A stretch of 64,000 nucleotides of DNA from Trichodelitschia bisporula (Eukaryota; Ascomycota; Dothideomycetes; Phaeotrichales; Phaeotrichaceae), in NCBI GenBank assembly GCA_010356995.1, contig ML996699.1, forward strand, positions 403,697 to 467,696, given 5' to 3'. Below are positions 45,468 through 57,785 of this stretch, in pieces. The notes under the pieces were generated by a model. The model ran no database searches. It was not told the DNA's origin and saw only the letters and a list, made by a program, of their open reading frames with translations. A program made the translations under genes and the position numbers. Position 1 is the first letter of the stretch, and every line of letters starts with the position of its first letter.

Positions 45468-45871
45468 NNNNNNNNNNNNNNNNNNNNNNNNNNNNNNNNN
45501 NNNNNNNNNNNNNNNNNNNNNNNNNNNNNNNNNNNNNNNNNNNNNNNNNNNNNNNNNNNNNNNNNNNNNNNNNNNNNNNNNNNNNNNNNNNNNNNNNNNN
45601 NNNNNNNNNNNNNNNNNNNNNNNNNNNNNNNNNNNNNNNNNNNNNNNNNNNNNNNNNNNNNNNNNNNNNNNNNNNNNNNNNNNNNNNNNNNNNNNNNNNN
45701 NNNNNNNNNNNNNNNNNNNNNNNNNNNNNNNNNNNNNNNNNNNNNNNNNNNNNNNNNNNNNNNNNNNNNNNNNNNNNNNNNNNNNNNNNNNNNNNNNNNN
45801 NNNNNNNNNNNNNNNNNNNNNNNNNNNNNNNNNNNNNNNNNNNNNNNNNNNNNNNNNNNNNNNNNNNNNNN
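45468..45871. other. Assembly gap, 404 N
   Basis: A run of 404 N bounded by G runs (GTGTGTGTGGGGGGGGG on the left, GGGGCCTTGG on the right). The flanks suggest that G-rich or GT-repeat DNA stopped the assembly. Confidence 0.99.
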
Positions 45872-48800
45872 GGGGCCTTGGAGGGGAGGGGAGCGGGTAA
45901 CGGGGGGCGGGGGGTGGAGTCTGGAGCGAGGGGGTAGGAGACACGCCGATGGCGAACGAGGGGGATAGAGACACGACGATGACGAACAGGGCCGTTCACG
46001 AGACTAGCGAGCAACGCAATGGGAGCGGGTAGTTCGCACGCCAGTGGGCCTCGCTGGGTGGTGGGAAGGTGAGTGTTGGCGTTGGGAACAACGGGCGGGT
46101 CTTGCGCTGGCGTTGGCGTCGACCTTCGTGTCTTTTGAGTTTTTATTTTTCGCCCTCGCCCTCGCCTGCCCGCGACCGCTTGCCTTGCCTTGTCTGTTGG
46201 CCTTACCTTATGCCGCGGGCGGGCACTGAATGCTAGCCCTGAGCATGGAGGCGCCGTGTCCCGGCTGGCATGGACATGCCTGGCCATTTTGGCCTTCGCA
46301 GCGGCGCGGCGTGGGGATGACGGAGGGCGAGCCCGGGGATGTGCGTTGTCGTACTTCGTATGCGGCGACACGGGGGGCTACGAGCCGGACCGCAGGTTGC
46401 GAAGTACCCAGGCGGATATCGGGGGCAGGCGATGACGAGGTACCTGGGGCTTTGCTTTGGGGGGACGGGGGAGGGGAATGGGGGGAGAAGGGCAAAGCAG
46501 GAAGGGCAAGGCATGAAGCGGACGGGGATGGGTTACCGGAGACTCAATGCCTTGCTACGTGCCCCTGGCGGAGAGAGCTTCGGCGTGAGTGACGGGTGGA
46601 GGGGGACGGAATGCTGAGGAAGACGAGTACCAGGTACTATTGATGTACGGTGCTGGAGGCATGGCCTTCTGTTTCCGGAGCGGAAGCTGCCAGCGAGCCT
46701 TACTGCAGCTTGGCCAACACCTCATGGAGGGGAGGGGGAGGGGGGCGGGGAGCAGGGGGATATGGTGGGGGAGGTATGTAGTCGGACCTGGGGAGGAGTG
46801 GGGAGTGAGGGGAAACGGACGCACTAGCTATGAGAGGAGACGTAAAAGATAGAGAAATGAAGGATTCGCGGCTGAGGAGTGATGTGGAGTTTCCAATTGC
46901 CGCGTGAGTAGCAACATATCAGCCGAAGACATGCAAGGAAAAAGCAATTGGTCTTCGTCCTCAACGACAGCTGGTGGGGGAGGTGGTTAGCTCGTTCCTC
47001 GTTGTCTCTGGGGGCAAAGACGATTGAACCCCGCTTCGATGCGTGTCATGACGATAGGGTAGGCCTATGGGAGGACCGGAAGCGGAGAGGAAGAGGATCG
47101 CGCGGCGGAGGGAGGCTAGTGGCTAAGTGGCCTTTGATCCTGCTGAAAGAGTACCTTGACCTCTTGACATTCGCATTTTGTGCGGGAAAAGAAAAGAAAA
47201 AGCCCTCGGAGATGGCAGATACTACCCTCCCTCTCGTCCTCTTTCGCTGACTGCCTTAGGAGGCACGCATCGTTCCCTCCTGACCTTTGGGTTTTTCGCA
47301 GTGAGAGCGCCGTTTCGGCTGTAATACGTTGACGATGACTCTAGTTTTTGCCTCGGACATCAGCGAGGCAGAAATGGCCGGATTCGCTGGCTAGCTTGCT
47401 TTCCCACACGGGGTCTTGGCTGGGGTTGAAGACATCGAGCTACATCTTCCAGTCGGATACCGAAGCTCCACTAGTCAGTTCAGGCGTGCAGCAAACAAGC
47501 AGCCGGGACGGCCGACAGTAGTGCTGCAGCTACAATTTGGGAATTTGGGAGCGAGCAGAGGTGAAGAGTGGATGCGGAGGGGGAGGGGGGGAGGGTACGG
47601 CATCGGGATGGAGTGCTTGACTCGCTTCGTACATACATCCATTCCTGCGGGGTGGGGAGAAACGGCGCAGAGGGAATGAGGGAACAAGGTACGTACATAC
47701 ATATACATTCACCTGGGCACTTCTGCTTTGTTGCTTTTGTACGGAACGATCCCTCGATCCATCTGCCTTTTTTACTGGTCAACACAGGGCTGCTTTGGTC
47801 TATTCCGCGCTAAAATATCCCGACGCCGAGCCCGAAAGTACCGCGCGTGCGCCGTGCAGCATGCCTGATAGTCGGTCACCGCCCATAGGCCTGGTCGTAA
47901 CCGAAGCGACGGCACTTTGTGGCTCTGATTAATTTTTTTCCGGCCCACAGTGCAGGCCCGACCAGCCAGCCAGCCTTGTTGACGAGCCTTGCGGGGTCTA
48001 CACAAAACAGTGCGATGAGCGCAACCGTCCACGCGGGTCGCAGCCCCGGAGCAATATTTCGTAGGTCCCTTGCGTTGCCGACGACATATCCTCGGCAGAG
48101 GATTATCAGTGTTTCGCCCTTTATTTTTGCCACTCCCACTGTGGAGTTGGAGGGAGAGTCCAGAAACAGTGCGGCTTGTTGCGGTGACGAAAATGGGAGT
48201 ATTAGGACGGATGAGCCATGCTCTGTCAGCTCCTTCGTGAGGGGGCCTCCGATCAGCAGACCTAAGTTGATGCCATCCACTCCGACAAAAGCGAGACGAC
48301 GATTATTGGACACAATGGTCGCCTAGCAGGATCGTCTGGTCACCAGAGTACGGGTGAATACATCCCTGGACAGTTGAGAGACAGCCGACCCAACACCCCC
48401 GTCTAGAGCAGCTTTTGGCGCGATGAAAACAAAAAGGACTGGTAATCGGCCGTCGACAATCGACAATCGACAAGGCTGGGGATGAAGGCGGTAAGCCTAA
48501 TCAAGAAAACGGAAGCAACAGCGGCGTAAACAACACGCATCTTGGCGGGAAATGCGCTCCTTGCTTTCTTCGGAGTCCGGCTGCGAACCCATCGAGGCGT
48601 CATGCTCGCCTTTCTACGCCTTCTCCGCCACGAAGCATGGACAGCTCCATCATCGGCCAGCTGGGAGCAAATCTGAGCGAAATAACAGCTCTTCAGAGGC
48701 CCCACGATCGAGAGCAAGAGAAGACGGGCCACAGAGGCCAGTCGTGGATAATCAGGAGCGGGTGGCGCGAAACGAGGGTCAGAGAACCATACAGCCCGCA

Positions 48801-50260
48801 ATGGATGGGATCTCCAACAGACAGGCGTTTCCGTGCGAGAGGGTTGCACACTGCGGACCAGGCCAGCGGGCCAGGGGAGGAGGCGCCTCGGACTCGACCC
48901 CAGGCAAATGGCAGACGCTAGTACAACAGAAGTCGTCCTGATATCATGGTTCATGCAGGCTCAACTAGGCTAGCGGCTTTCCCGTCCAGGGCTGTGGTGA
49001 TCCCGCGTTCCTGACTCCAGCCTGCAGGGCGCGCGAACAGCAAAAGCTGCAGCCTCGCAGGCAACATGCCGTTCTGGTGATGGCATGGCCCAGTGAAGAG
49101 CTCAAACGTGGTTTCGAAGAGGCGTCTGGAGGGATCCATGGGAACCGGGACCTGAAAGTAATCGGCTGGCGGGTTTTCGCGGTGCATGACGGCGACGGCC
49201 CCTTCTCGGTTCTGATGCACATGCTATTCCTTTCTTTGGCGACAGGCCTGGGTCTCTCGAGCCACGGATTGATTGACTTTTTGGAAGGGGGGCTGGTAAA
49301 CAAAGAAGAGTTCGCGCTGAGCTGCACGAGATGCGCCCCGCTTGCCTCGCAGCCTTACAAGGAGCGCCAAACGAGGCCCGTCCCGCGCGATTCTCTTCGG
49401 CTTCGGGGAGACCCGAGACACGGGAAGCCACCTGGGAAGGTAGATGACGCTAGGGGTAGAGTGGCGAAACTGGGGGGAATTGCAGGTTGTCCGGATTCAA
49501 AGGCGGTTGTAGTAGTTGAGATGAGGTGGAAGTGTTTGAGCTTCATCGACGTCCGGGTTGCTAAGCGCCGGGAGCTCCTGGCAAAAGCGCCCCCCTTTTA
49601 CGAACCACCCGGAAGAGCACGGGCCAACGGAGACGCAATCACGATGATCCGCCCAGGGCGCTTCGACGACTTCGCGGCATCTTTGCTGTCTTTCTCTTTG
49701 TGTCTCTGTCTCTCTCTTGACCTGTGTCTTTACCTCGGCCTTCTGTTGTCTTGAAACAATGGAATTGGGGGGGTCTCGTCTGCTTCCCGAGCGCGTAATT
49801 TTTTTGAGACCCCGCAGTTTCGGACGAGACGGAGCATTTGGAACGAGGTGCCAAAAAAAACCGTTGGCTATCACGCGCCGTCGAGGTAAACAGCCACTCT
49901 CTGCTCGTCTGGATTGACATCAGGGATTCCTCATCAGCCCTGGTCACGTGTTGGGCACCAAAAGTCGAGTACCGTAAGAATCTCGGCGCCACTCGGATCA
50001 CTACAGCCAACTCTCCGCTTCAGAGACGTATCTCCTCACCTGGAACCCATTCCTAGGAGATTGATACCAGCAGTAAACGTTGAGATGTCATTGTCATGCG
50101 GCTCTTCTGGGTTAAAGTTCCCAAGGTCGTCTGTTGACATGCAGTATCAAAACCGTCTCAGCCAATCACCTTGGGCGATCTTGCAGCACTAACGCACTTG
50201 ATTGGTCTGCTTCGTCAGCCTGAAGGCGGCACGGTCGAATCCGTATGCTGTTTCATCAGA
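45872..50260. other. Gene-poor region, G-rich in its first part
   Basis: About 4.4 kb. From about 45.9 to 47.7 kb the plus strand is rich in runs of three or more G (for example near 46740-46775). Long open frames here are low complexity or motif-free, including one of 145 codons at 47876-48313 on the minus strand. Confidence 0.4.
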
Positions 50261-50434
50261 ATGAAGCTGTTTACCATTCCTGGTGCTATCGCCTTTGCTT
50301 ACCTGGTGACAGGCCAAGGTGTTGGGACGGCCCACAGCGTCCTGCTGTCGCCCGACATGCCACCGTTCGAGCAGCCACAGAACTGGCAATGCATACCAAC
50401 AATGTCGTTCCAGTCTCCATCGAGTAATCACTGA
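50261..50434 (+). CDS. Possible small secreted peptide (57 aa)
   Basis: ATG 50261 starts MKLFTIPGAIAFAYLVTG, a plausible signal peptide with a cleavage site near GTA|HSV, followed by about 33 residues with one Cys. It could be the first exon of a longer secreted protein, but I see no clear second exon. Isolated in a gene-poor stretch, so chance is a real alternative. Confidence 0.25.
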   Translation: MKLFTIPGAIAFAYLVTGQGVGTAHSVLLSPDMPPFEQPQNWQCIPTMSFQSPSSNH

Positions 50435-52376
50435 CACAACGTTCTGTTGAGTGCCGACAAGTCGATGTGCGGCGGGCGTCATTCCGCTTCCGTCTGCAGA
50501 CGGTTGATACCTGAAGGCTCACGCCAGTCCGGGATCCCGGTTACAACTAACGGTTTCAGAACACAGCAGTCTGCTTCCCGAGAACGAAGCATAAAACACC
50601 ACGAGTGGGGATATTAATGCGCGGTGATTGACAGCTGCCTCGCATCCCGCACAGCAGGCCGTGCTCTTGTCTGCGGTACGACGCGCATACGACTTCTTGA
50701 CCAACGCAGGGCGTAACCATTCTCCATGCCTACCGCAAAACGCGGAATCCCGTGTGCAGTTTCTCTGCTACAGGCCACGTCAAGCGCGCATCGTCAACGC
50801 ACAGGAAGTATGTCGCAGCAGCACGTAGTCTCTCTCACCCGTCCAGCCCCGGTTCCACGGCATCTGCAGCACGATATCGTCCTGGTGACACGACGCCCGC
50901 GGCCCCAAACTGACCCAACAGTTCCCCACCGCGCCACCAGGCCTTGCATATGTGCTCGCATGGTGCGCCCGCATAGCCAGTCACCAACACATCTCAACTT
51001 AACCAGTCAATTTCTCGCTTTTCCCGCTCGTCCAATCCCCTCCCGCAGCTATCCGCCTTTTCGCCCAAAATTCAACTGCATGCTCACCGCGCATATCAGC
51101 TCGCGGCCGTAGGGTTCGCAGCGGGCCGACGCCGTGGTGATCCCTCGGGGGTCCGGCGGGTGGTGGCGGGGATTGGCTTGCAAGGGAGTGCGTGTCATTG
51201 TGGACTGATGGCTTTGCTGACTGCGGGTTTTAGCCCACTGCGTAGCTTAGTGACGCGGGTCGAGGGAAGCTGAGGCCGGCCCAGTGCCGTTGAAGGGCGA
51301 ACCGGGGTGCCGGCTGCACACGGTGTGTTGGTTCTTTTTTTTTCGTTTCATGCAGGCGCTCACGCTCAACGTGGCATGGGCTTTTGCGCTTTGTGGGGTG
51401 ATGGGTATCCGCGCATCGGCGGCGGGGGTGGGGGCTGGGATGGCCGAGGGGGAGCTTGATGTGTGCCGTGTTTCCGTCGGTGGGTTTGTAGATTGTGGTG
51501 GAGGAGCAGCCTGACGTGCTGTGTTTACCTAGGTGAGTTTTGTAGGTCAGAGTGGAGGGACGGTGATCTTGAGTAGGAGGGTAGCTTTCTATGCGCTACC
51601 GTAGTAGTCATGTTCCTTTGTAGCGTCTTTGGCAGTCTGAGCCTTTGTCCTAACCTCACCATGGTTCTGCCTGCCATTTCGATGGCGACTGATGTGAACT
51701 GAGGAAGGAGCATTGGTATTCCTGAAAGGAACATTCTTACCTGAGGAAGTGGCATAACCTTATGGCAAGATCAGAAGGAACCCCGGGTGAGCTCGGAAGG
51801 AGGATATGTGGCCTGGCCTCTCATCTTTCCTGTTCTTTGATCTTTCGTCTTACTCTCAATCATGCGCTCGTCTTTGGCATACGTGCTGTGATGATGCTCC
51901 TATTAGCAACGAAGCCGCATACTCACCTCTGATTCAACCTGCATTTGTGCGAGCTACGAGTCGCCCCTTTCACCTTCTACTGAGCATTGTCTGGCCCCCA
52001 TGGCTCTCCTTGTGTCGTGAGAGGACGACGTTTATCTTTGTCGTTGAGAGCCTTTACTGTGGACGATGACAGAGGCTCCGGCGCCTTTCTCGAGGGCTTA
52101 CCACGTTAGCAACACTGCCAAATTGTACGAAGTCAACCCGTCATCTGAGGCCGCCATTCCCACCGTATCACCGCGTAGTTCACGATACACAATGAGCGCA
52201 AGAAGATGAGCAAAAGTGGTAAGACCTTCTATGCTATTCATGTCTATCGCGAACTACCTATGCGCAGTCCGCCCAAAAAGAGCAACCCAAACTCCAAATC
52301 AAAGTCAATCCTAAAAATGCCGTTACCTCATCCCCATTGGCTCAATACCATTTTTGCTCTCTCCCTTCAGCCACCC
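50435..52376. other. Gene-poor region, right part
   Basis: About 1.9 kb with no supported gene. Confidence 0.4.
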
Positions 52377-55300
52377 TCAAATCACACTCTCAATCGTCCC
52401 ATCATCAAAATCCAGCGTCATCTCACCATCCGCCCCGGGTACACCCTCACACCTCACCCGCACCTCAAGCATCACATTGGGATCCGTCGCCGTATAGTCC
52501 ACACGATCGGCCATCGCATCTGTCCACCCCACCGTGGGGACCACACCCCCCACCTCCGTACCGCCAATCATGAAAACTGCCCTACACCCCGCCAGTATCC
52601 TCGTCTGCCTCGTCCCGCACCCACCCTATACTGCGCCCCAGAACATAGCGTCAGGGCCTGCAAAACACTCCACTCAGCCCCGACATCACTCGAAGCGACC
52701 CGTGTCAGACGCGAACCGCCGGGCGTGTGCTGGCCTGCATCCTCGGGGGCAGAGAATGTGATGGTGGGAGACGCAGTCGCAAAACCCCACCCCAGCGGCT
52801 CGCTGTTGGCATCACTCAACTCAAACTCGCCATTGACAATGAGGTTGCCGATGTTGGCGCATGAGGCGGCAACTTGGGCTTCCGTCGCGGACTTGTTCGC
52901 CGGGCGGAGGCTGGTCAGGGCGGCGATGGCGGCAGTGTTGTTGACCGGAGCGGAGGGTGGTGAGGGTGAAGGTGAGGCTGAGGGAGTGGGAAGTGTAAGG
53001 AGGCTGAGGGGGGAGGTTGAAGTGCACATACAATCCGGCGACCCGCTCGTGTACGCAATCTGCGTTACTACGGACACGGATGTCACGGTTACGCACATGG
53101 ACTCGCTGGGCGCGAAGGGCGGGGACCCGGATGGGAGCCCGGAGGCCGGGCACGGGACCGTGCCAGTCGGGAACATCGGGACGGGGGCTGTTACGGGCGC
53201 AGTTCCGGTACCGAGTGGCGCTGTGTTGTTAATCCCCGGGAATGAAGGAGGAGAGGCAGTCCCGCTCCTGTTGCCGCTTTCGGCCGAGACGGTACCGGTG
53301 GGCCGGGGCGTGCTGGCGTTGAATGGCGGGTACGGCGCGGTGCCCGTGCCGAGAGGTGTGCTGATATTGAAGCCCAGGGCCGACGGTGGGGATGCAGTCC
53401 GGCTCCTGTTGCCGGTCTCGGTGCTTGGGGCCGTGCTATTCGCCGGCGTCAGGGCGGTGCCCGTCGGCCCGGGTGTGCTGGCGTTTAATGGTGGGGAGGG
53501 GAAGCCGGACGGCGCGGGGGCAGTGCCCGTTCCAAATGGGCTAATGAAGTTCATTGACGGTACCGGCAGACCGGACGAGGGGGCGCTAGGCGGTGCGGTC
53601 CCGGTGCCAGCCGGAAGCGTGCTGTTGGCGCTCGGGTACGGCGCAGTTCCCGTCCCCAGCGGAACAGTCCCGTTGATCCCGGGTGACGAGGACGGGCCCT
53701 CGGGCGGACTCCCGTGCCGCTCCGATTCCCGCTCATGGAGCTGGGCACCGCGTTATTCGCTGGCGTTGAGCCATTCGTCAGCGTGGGGAGGAAGCCCGAG
53801 CTTGGGCCTGTGCCGGTGGGGGCGGGGAAGGTGACGTTCGTCCCTGGCGGGGTTTCAACCGGCGGACTGGCTGTCCCGGAGCGGTTTTCCCCGGTTGAGC
53901 TTGGTGAGGTGCCATTTAATGGGGCGGGGAGGCTGGCGCTTGGTCCAGGGGCTGTGCCGGACGGGAAGGTGATGTTGTACTCTTGGGTGTAGGTGTCGGC
54001 TGGCGGACTGGCTGTCCCGGAGCGGTTCTCGCCTGTTGAGCTCGGTGTGGTGGTGCCGTTGGTGAGAGTGGACGGACCGGTGCCTGTAGGGCCGGTGCTG
54101 GTGCCGTTGAGTGGAGATGGTGGAGAGCCGATCCCGCTGGGAGCCGGGCTGGTGCTGTTGAGTGAGGGGACTTCGGACGAGCCAGTTTCAACGGGTAAGC
54201 TGGTGGTGTTCAGGGGCGGGAGAGATGTCGCAGCCGTAGCGTTTAGGCTAGGGGTACTCGTGCTGTTACCTGTAGGCAGAACGCCTCCCATCCCCGTAGC
54301 TCCGTTCGTAGCACCGGAAATAACTGACGTCATCGTTGTGACGCTGATGCTGTTGATAGCCGTGACATTGCCCGTGGGCAGCACGCTGCCCGTGCCCGTG
54401 GCTTCGCTAGCCGATCCGCTCGTCGCCGGCGACAAGCTGAACGTAACTTCGGAAACGTTGAACGAGACGCTGAACGGTGGGAACACGCCGCCGGTCCCGG
54501 TGTTCCCGCTCGTTACTCCGCTTGTGACGCTGGTGACGATGATGGTTTCTGTGGTCACGTTGATCGAGGCCACGGTGGTGTTCGGGGATGGCAAGATCAC
54601 GCCGGATGGGGCGCTCGAGAGCGTGGCTTCGATGGCGGAGGTGTTGAGGAAGTAAGTCGTCGATGAAGGGATTCCGGATTGCGGGAGCACGCCGCCTGTG
54701 CCTGTCGCGCCGCCGGTGGGCCCGCTTGATAGTGCGGTGCCGATGGACACAGAGGTCGAGTTGAAAACGAGCGTGCTAACGGTAGGGAATACGCCGCCCG
54801 TCCCCGTCCCGCCGCCTGTCTCGCCGCTCGACTCTGCCGTCCCAACCGACACAGAGGCTGAATTGAAAACGAGCACGCTGACAGTAGGAGATGCCCCGCG
54901 GGTCCCGAGGTCGGGGGTGCTCGCGCTCGTGGCGCTGGATTCGATGACGGTCACGTTGCTCGTGGGGAACACGCCGCCGGTGCCGGTCGCCCCGCTTGTT
55001 TCGCCGCTGGTGATGGATGTAGTCGCGTTGATGGACGTGCTGTTTAGGACGAGGGTGCTCTCGCTGGGCGAAGGAGGGAGTACACCGCCGGTGCCGGTTG
55101 CCCCGCTTGTTGGGCCGCTGGTGATGGATGTGGTCTCGATGACGGACGTGCTGTTGAGGACTAGGGTGCTTTCGCTGGGCGAAGGAGGAAGTACGCCCCC
55201 GGTGCCGGTTTGCCCGCTTGTGGCGCCTGAGAACACGGTACAGACGGCCGTGAAGAGAACCCCACTCACAGTCGTAGACGCCGGCACGGCCGGGCCGACG

Positions 55301-56715
55301 CCGTCACCGGCATCATTCGAGCCATTACCGGAGCCACCGATCTCGAGCGTGGTCTGCCAAATAATCGTCGCAGACGTGATGTACTCGATCGCCTAGGTTG
55401 AATACCAGGAGCAGGTCAAAGTCCAGCTCCGCTGGCCGTCCGACGCGGCGGGGTACGTCGACGTGATGCAGCTGCTGTAGCCCGACATATTACCGACGAC
55501 CAAGGGCGGCGGTGTGATGAGCGTTATGCCGCTCGTAACGCTCGCCACCGCACTCGAACTCTCGGCGGGACTCCCGGTGCGGTTCTGGAAGGTCGAGTTA
55601 CTGTTGCCCTGCACGTCATGCAGGATGGCGCTGTCGATGCCGGGTGCCTGGATGAGATGCGCCTGCAGCGCCTGGCTGTAGAGCGTGCAGGTTGTCAGGT
55701 CGAAGGAGTACCCCTTGCACAGCGGGCCCATGAATTGGTTGCCGGCGGCGGAACAGGCGGCCATGCAGTCGCCTAGTGTGGAGGCGGAGAGGGTGGACCG
55801 CGAGGTTTCGCTGACGAACTGCGTGTCGCAGTAGATGGCGTAGTTGAAAATTTAGGCGCCCACGATGACGGTTTGCGTGGGTTGATCTGCGTCCGGGCAT
55901 GTGTAGTTGAAGCCTAGGGGTGTGATGTTGGTGGGTGAGCCCGGGAAGGAGGACGGGACGGGAGCCATGCTGGACATGGTTGAGCTTTGGTTGACTACTG
56001 AGACCTCTCGGACGAAACCGGCCCTGGTTATGGTCTACAACATAATAAGAACTGGACAGCATGATGCATGCGTAACTTACAAAAGGAACGTCCGTAACAG
56101 TGCTTGTAGTGGTGTAGGACGGTCCCAGGTCAAGGCACTCGCAGGCACTTGATACAAAGGCGACGATGGACGGAGGGATGTCAGCAGTGGACTGCTCGAG
56201 TACTGCTTCGTCAAGGATCTTGACGGAGTCGACAATGTTGGCTGCACGTCGGAGTAACGGTGGAGAGGTAGGCTCAGGTGCTCTCTTGACGAGTAGATTC
56301 GGGACGGAAACAGTTGACGTGACGGTGGCAGTGATTCGAGACACAAATTGAATGACTGTGGTGGTGGTGGTGGCAGTGATGTCGGTAATTATTCTGCTAT
56401 TATTAGAACCACATCGGCACAATAACGGAGGGTTTACATGGTGGGAGTGGTGTAAGTCGTGATCGTTGCGTTAGGGGTCTGGTTTACTTCTGCGCACAAT
56501 TGCACGTTGCTAGGCTCCTGCTGGACTGCGTTATACCAGCCGTCATCAACACAGACGAGCTGCCTCTTCAGCAAGCCATAGTCCTCAAGGCGTCGGCGAA
56601 GGTTAAATCCTCTCTTTTGATTGGAGTCGACCCCTTGGTATGCTACTCGGGCATCGGCCACCGGTAACGACAGTAGAGAGAGGGAAACCCAAAGCGAGGA
56701 ACGAACGAGATGCAT
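52377..56715 (-). pseudogene. Mucin-like secreted surface protein gene, apparently broken
   Basis: ATG 56715 starts a signal peptide (MHLVRSSLWVSLSLLSLPVA) and a propeptide with KR sites. Introns at 56397-56437 (GTAAAC...CTAAT...TAG) and 56035-56080 (GTAAGT...TAG) join exons in frame. Next come Cys-containing segments (CMAACSAAGNQFMGPLCKG), then about 800 codons of Ser/Thr/Pro/Gly repeats such as TGTGGVLPPSPSESTLVLNS and ENRSGTASPP, then a jelly-roll-like end (NLIVNGEFELSDANSEPLGW). Two in-frame stops (TAA 55852-55854, TAG 55393-55395) and two one-base frame changes (near 53720 and 52628) interrupt an otherwise continuous gene. Sequencing errors in the repeats could explain the frame changes, less easily the stops. 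Intact relatives would be wall-associated glycoproteins. Confidence 0.7.
53551..55290 (-). repeat. Mucin-type coding repeats
   Basis: Many degenerate copies of a unit around TSGxTSGATGTGGVLP and LVLNSTSVxxTTSITSG at the 5' side, and of SPSSTGENRSGTASPP toward the 3' side. On the plus strand they show as CCGGTGCCGGTTGCCCCGCT-type words (for example 55088-55107). The bias toward Thr, Ser, Gly and Pro with N-x-S/T sites fits a heavily glycosylated stalk. Confidence 0.85.
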
Positions 56716-57658
56716 GACTCCAGAGCTCAACGATTGGAAGCTCTGTCAAGACCAAAAAACGACGGACGAGTGCTTGCTGAAAAGGAGCCATCTCAGCGAG
56801 GAGACTGGTTATATGTGTCTCCATCTCCATCGGGAAGTCGGGAGAAGCGCGGAGTGACCAGCCATCACCATGCCTTGCAGCACCACGGCTGGAGTTTCGG
56901 TTCTCATTTCCCTTCGTTCGTCACCCAATTCGACATCTACGCGGTCGACCGGAAAACCTTGCGTGGTCAACCTCCATGATTTCTTTGGAGGGCATCTTTT
57001 TCTCAGTGGGGGTGAATGTGTTCAGGCTGGAGAGGGAGGCGGGTGCCCAATCAGGAGGCCCTTGCATGTTCAGCCTTGCGGGGGTTGCGGGCTGTACATT
57101 CCTGACGACCCCTCCCAAGGGACTGAACAGGAAAGATAATGGACATTCATGTTAGACGCGTCTTTTCGCGTCGCGCGTCGAAGGTCGTCGTACACAAGGG
57201 CAGGCAGTCTTGGAAAGGGGGACTGTGGAGCTAGGGGCTAGACGACGAAGTCGGAGACGAACGGGGTGTTGTAGTTTTGAAGGACGCGGTCATTGATGAA
57301 AACTCGGATGCATCGTATCACAATTTATTTTCAATGAGATAGTCTCTGGACAGCTTTCAGCTTGTATCAATATCACGCAGATAAGAGGTGTAGGGGAGAT
57401 GTATTGGACTGGTCATTGACTCTCCTGCGACCTGGTTGCTGGAATTCATCGGCAGGCAAGTCGGCACGAGGAATGCTGCAAGTAAGCGCATTGCATCTGC
57501 GCGGGGAGAATGCCGTTGTGGGCGCGAAGTTGGAAATTCTAGCCAGAAGGGTTGGGTTTTAGAGAAGCAGGAGAGCGAGAGATGAGTGCTGAGGAATGGG
57601 AGGTGAGTTCAAAGAGTGACAAAGACGTCAAAAGGTTCGGAAGTGAGGGGTTGAAGAT
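56716..57658. other. Intergenic region
   Basis: About 940 bp between divergent genes; no supported gene. Confidence 0.4.
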
Positions 57659-57785
57659 GGGCGGAGTTGGGTGGAGCTGGGCGGAATTGGGTGGAGCTGG
57701 GCGGAGTTGGGTGGAGCTGGGCGGAGTTGGGTGGAGCTGGGCGGAGTTGGGTGGAGCTTGGCGGAACCGGGTGGAGCTCTGGGGA
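57659..57785 (+). repeat. G-rich minisatellite, 20-bp unit, about six copies
   Basis: Tandem 20-bp unit GGGCGGAGTTGGGTGGAGCT, six copies with a few substitutions, the last ones degenerate. Each unit has GGG, GG and GGG runs on one strand, so G-quadruplex formation is possible. It lies about 360 bp upstream of the LAMTOR1-like gene. Confidence 0.9.

Noticed and set aside
45193-46371. Open frames crossing the N gap
   Set aside because: They stay open only because N codons are not stops; the flanking text is low complexity.
47876-48313. 145-codon minus-strand frame (MSNNRRLAFVGVDGINLG...)
   Set aside because: Reads plausibly at the start, but the plus strand is open over the same span and no family motif or splice partner is seen.
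49077-49754. 225-codon plus-strand frame
   Set aside because: No domain; its end is a CT-tract artefact (SLCLCLSLDLCLYLG).
52206-53834. 542-codon plus-strand open frame
   Set aside because: It is antisense to the mucin-like repeats; the minus strand has the signal peptide, Cys-rich segments and splice sites.
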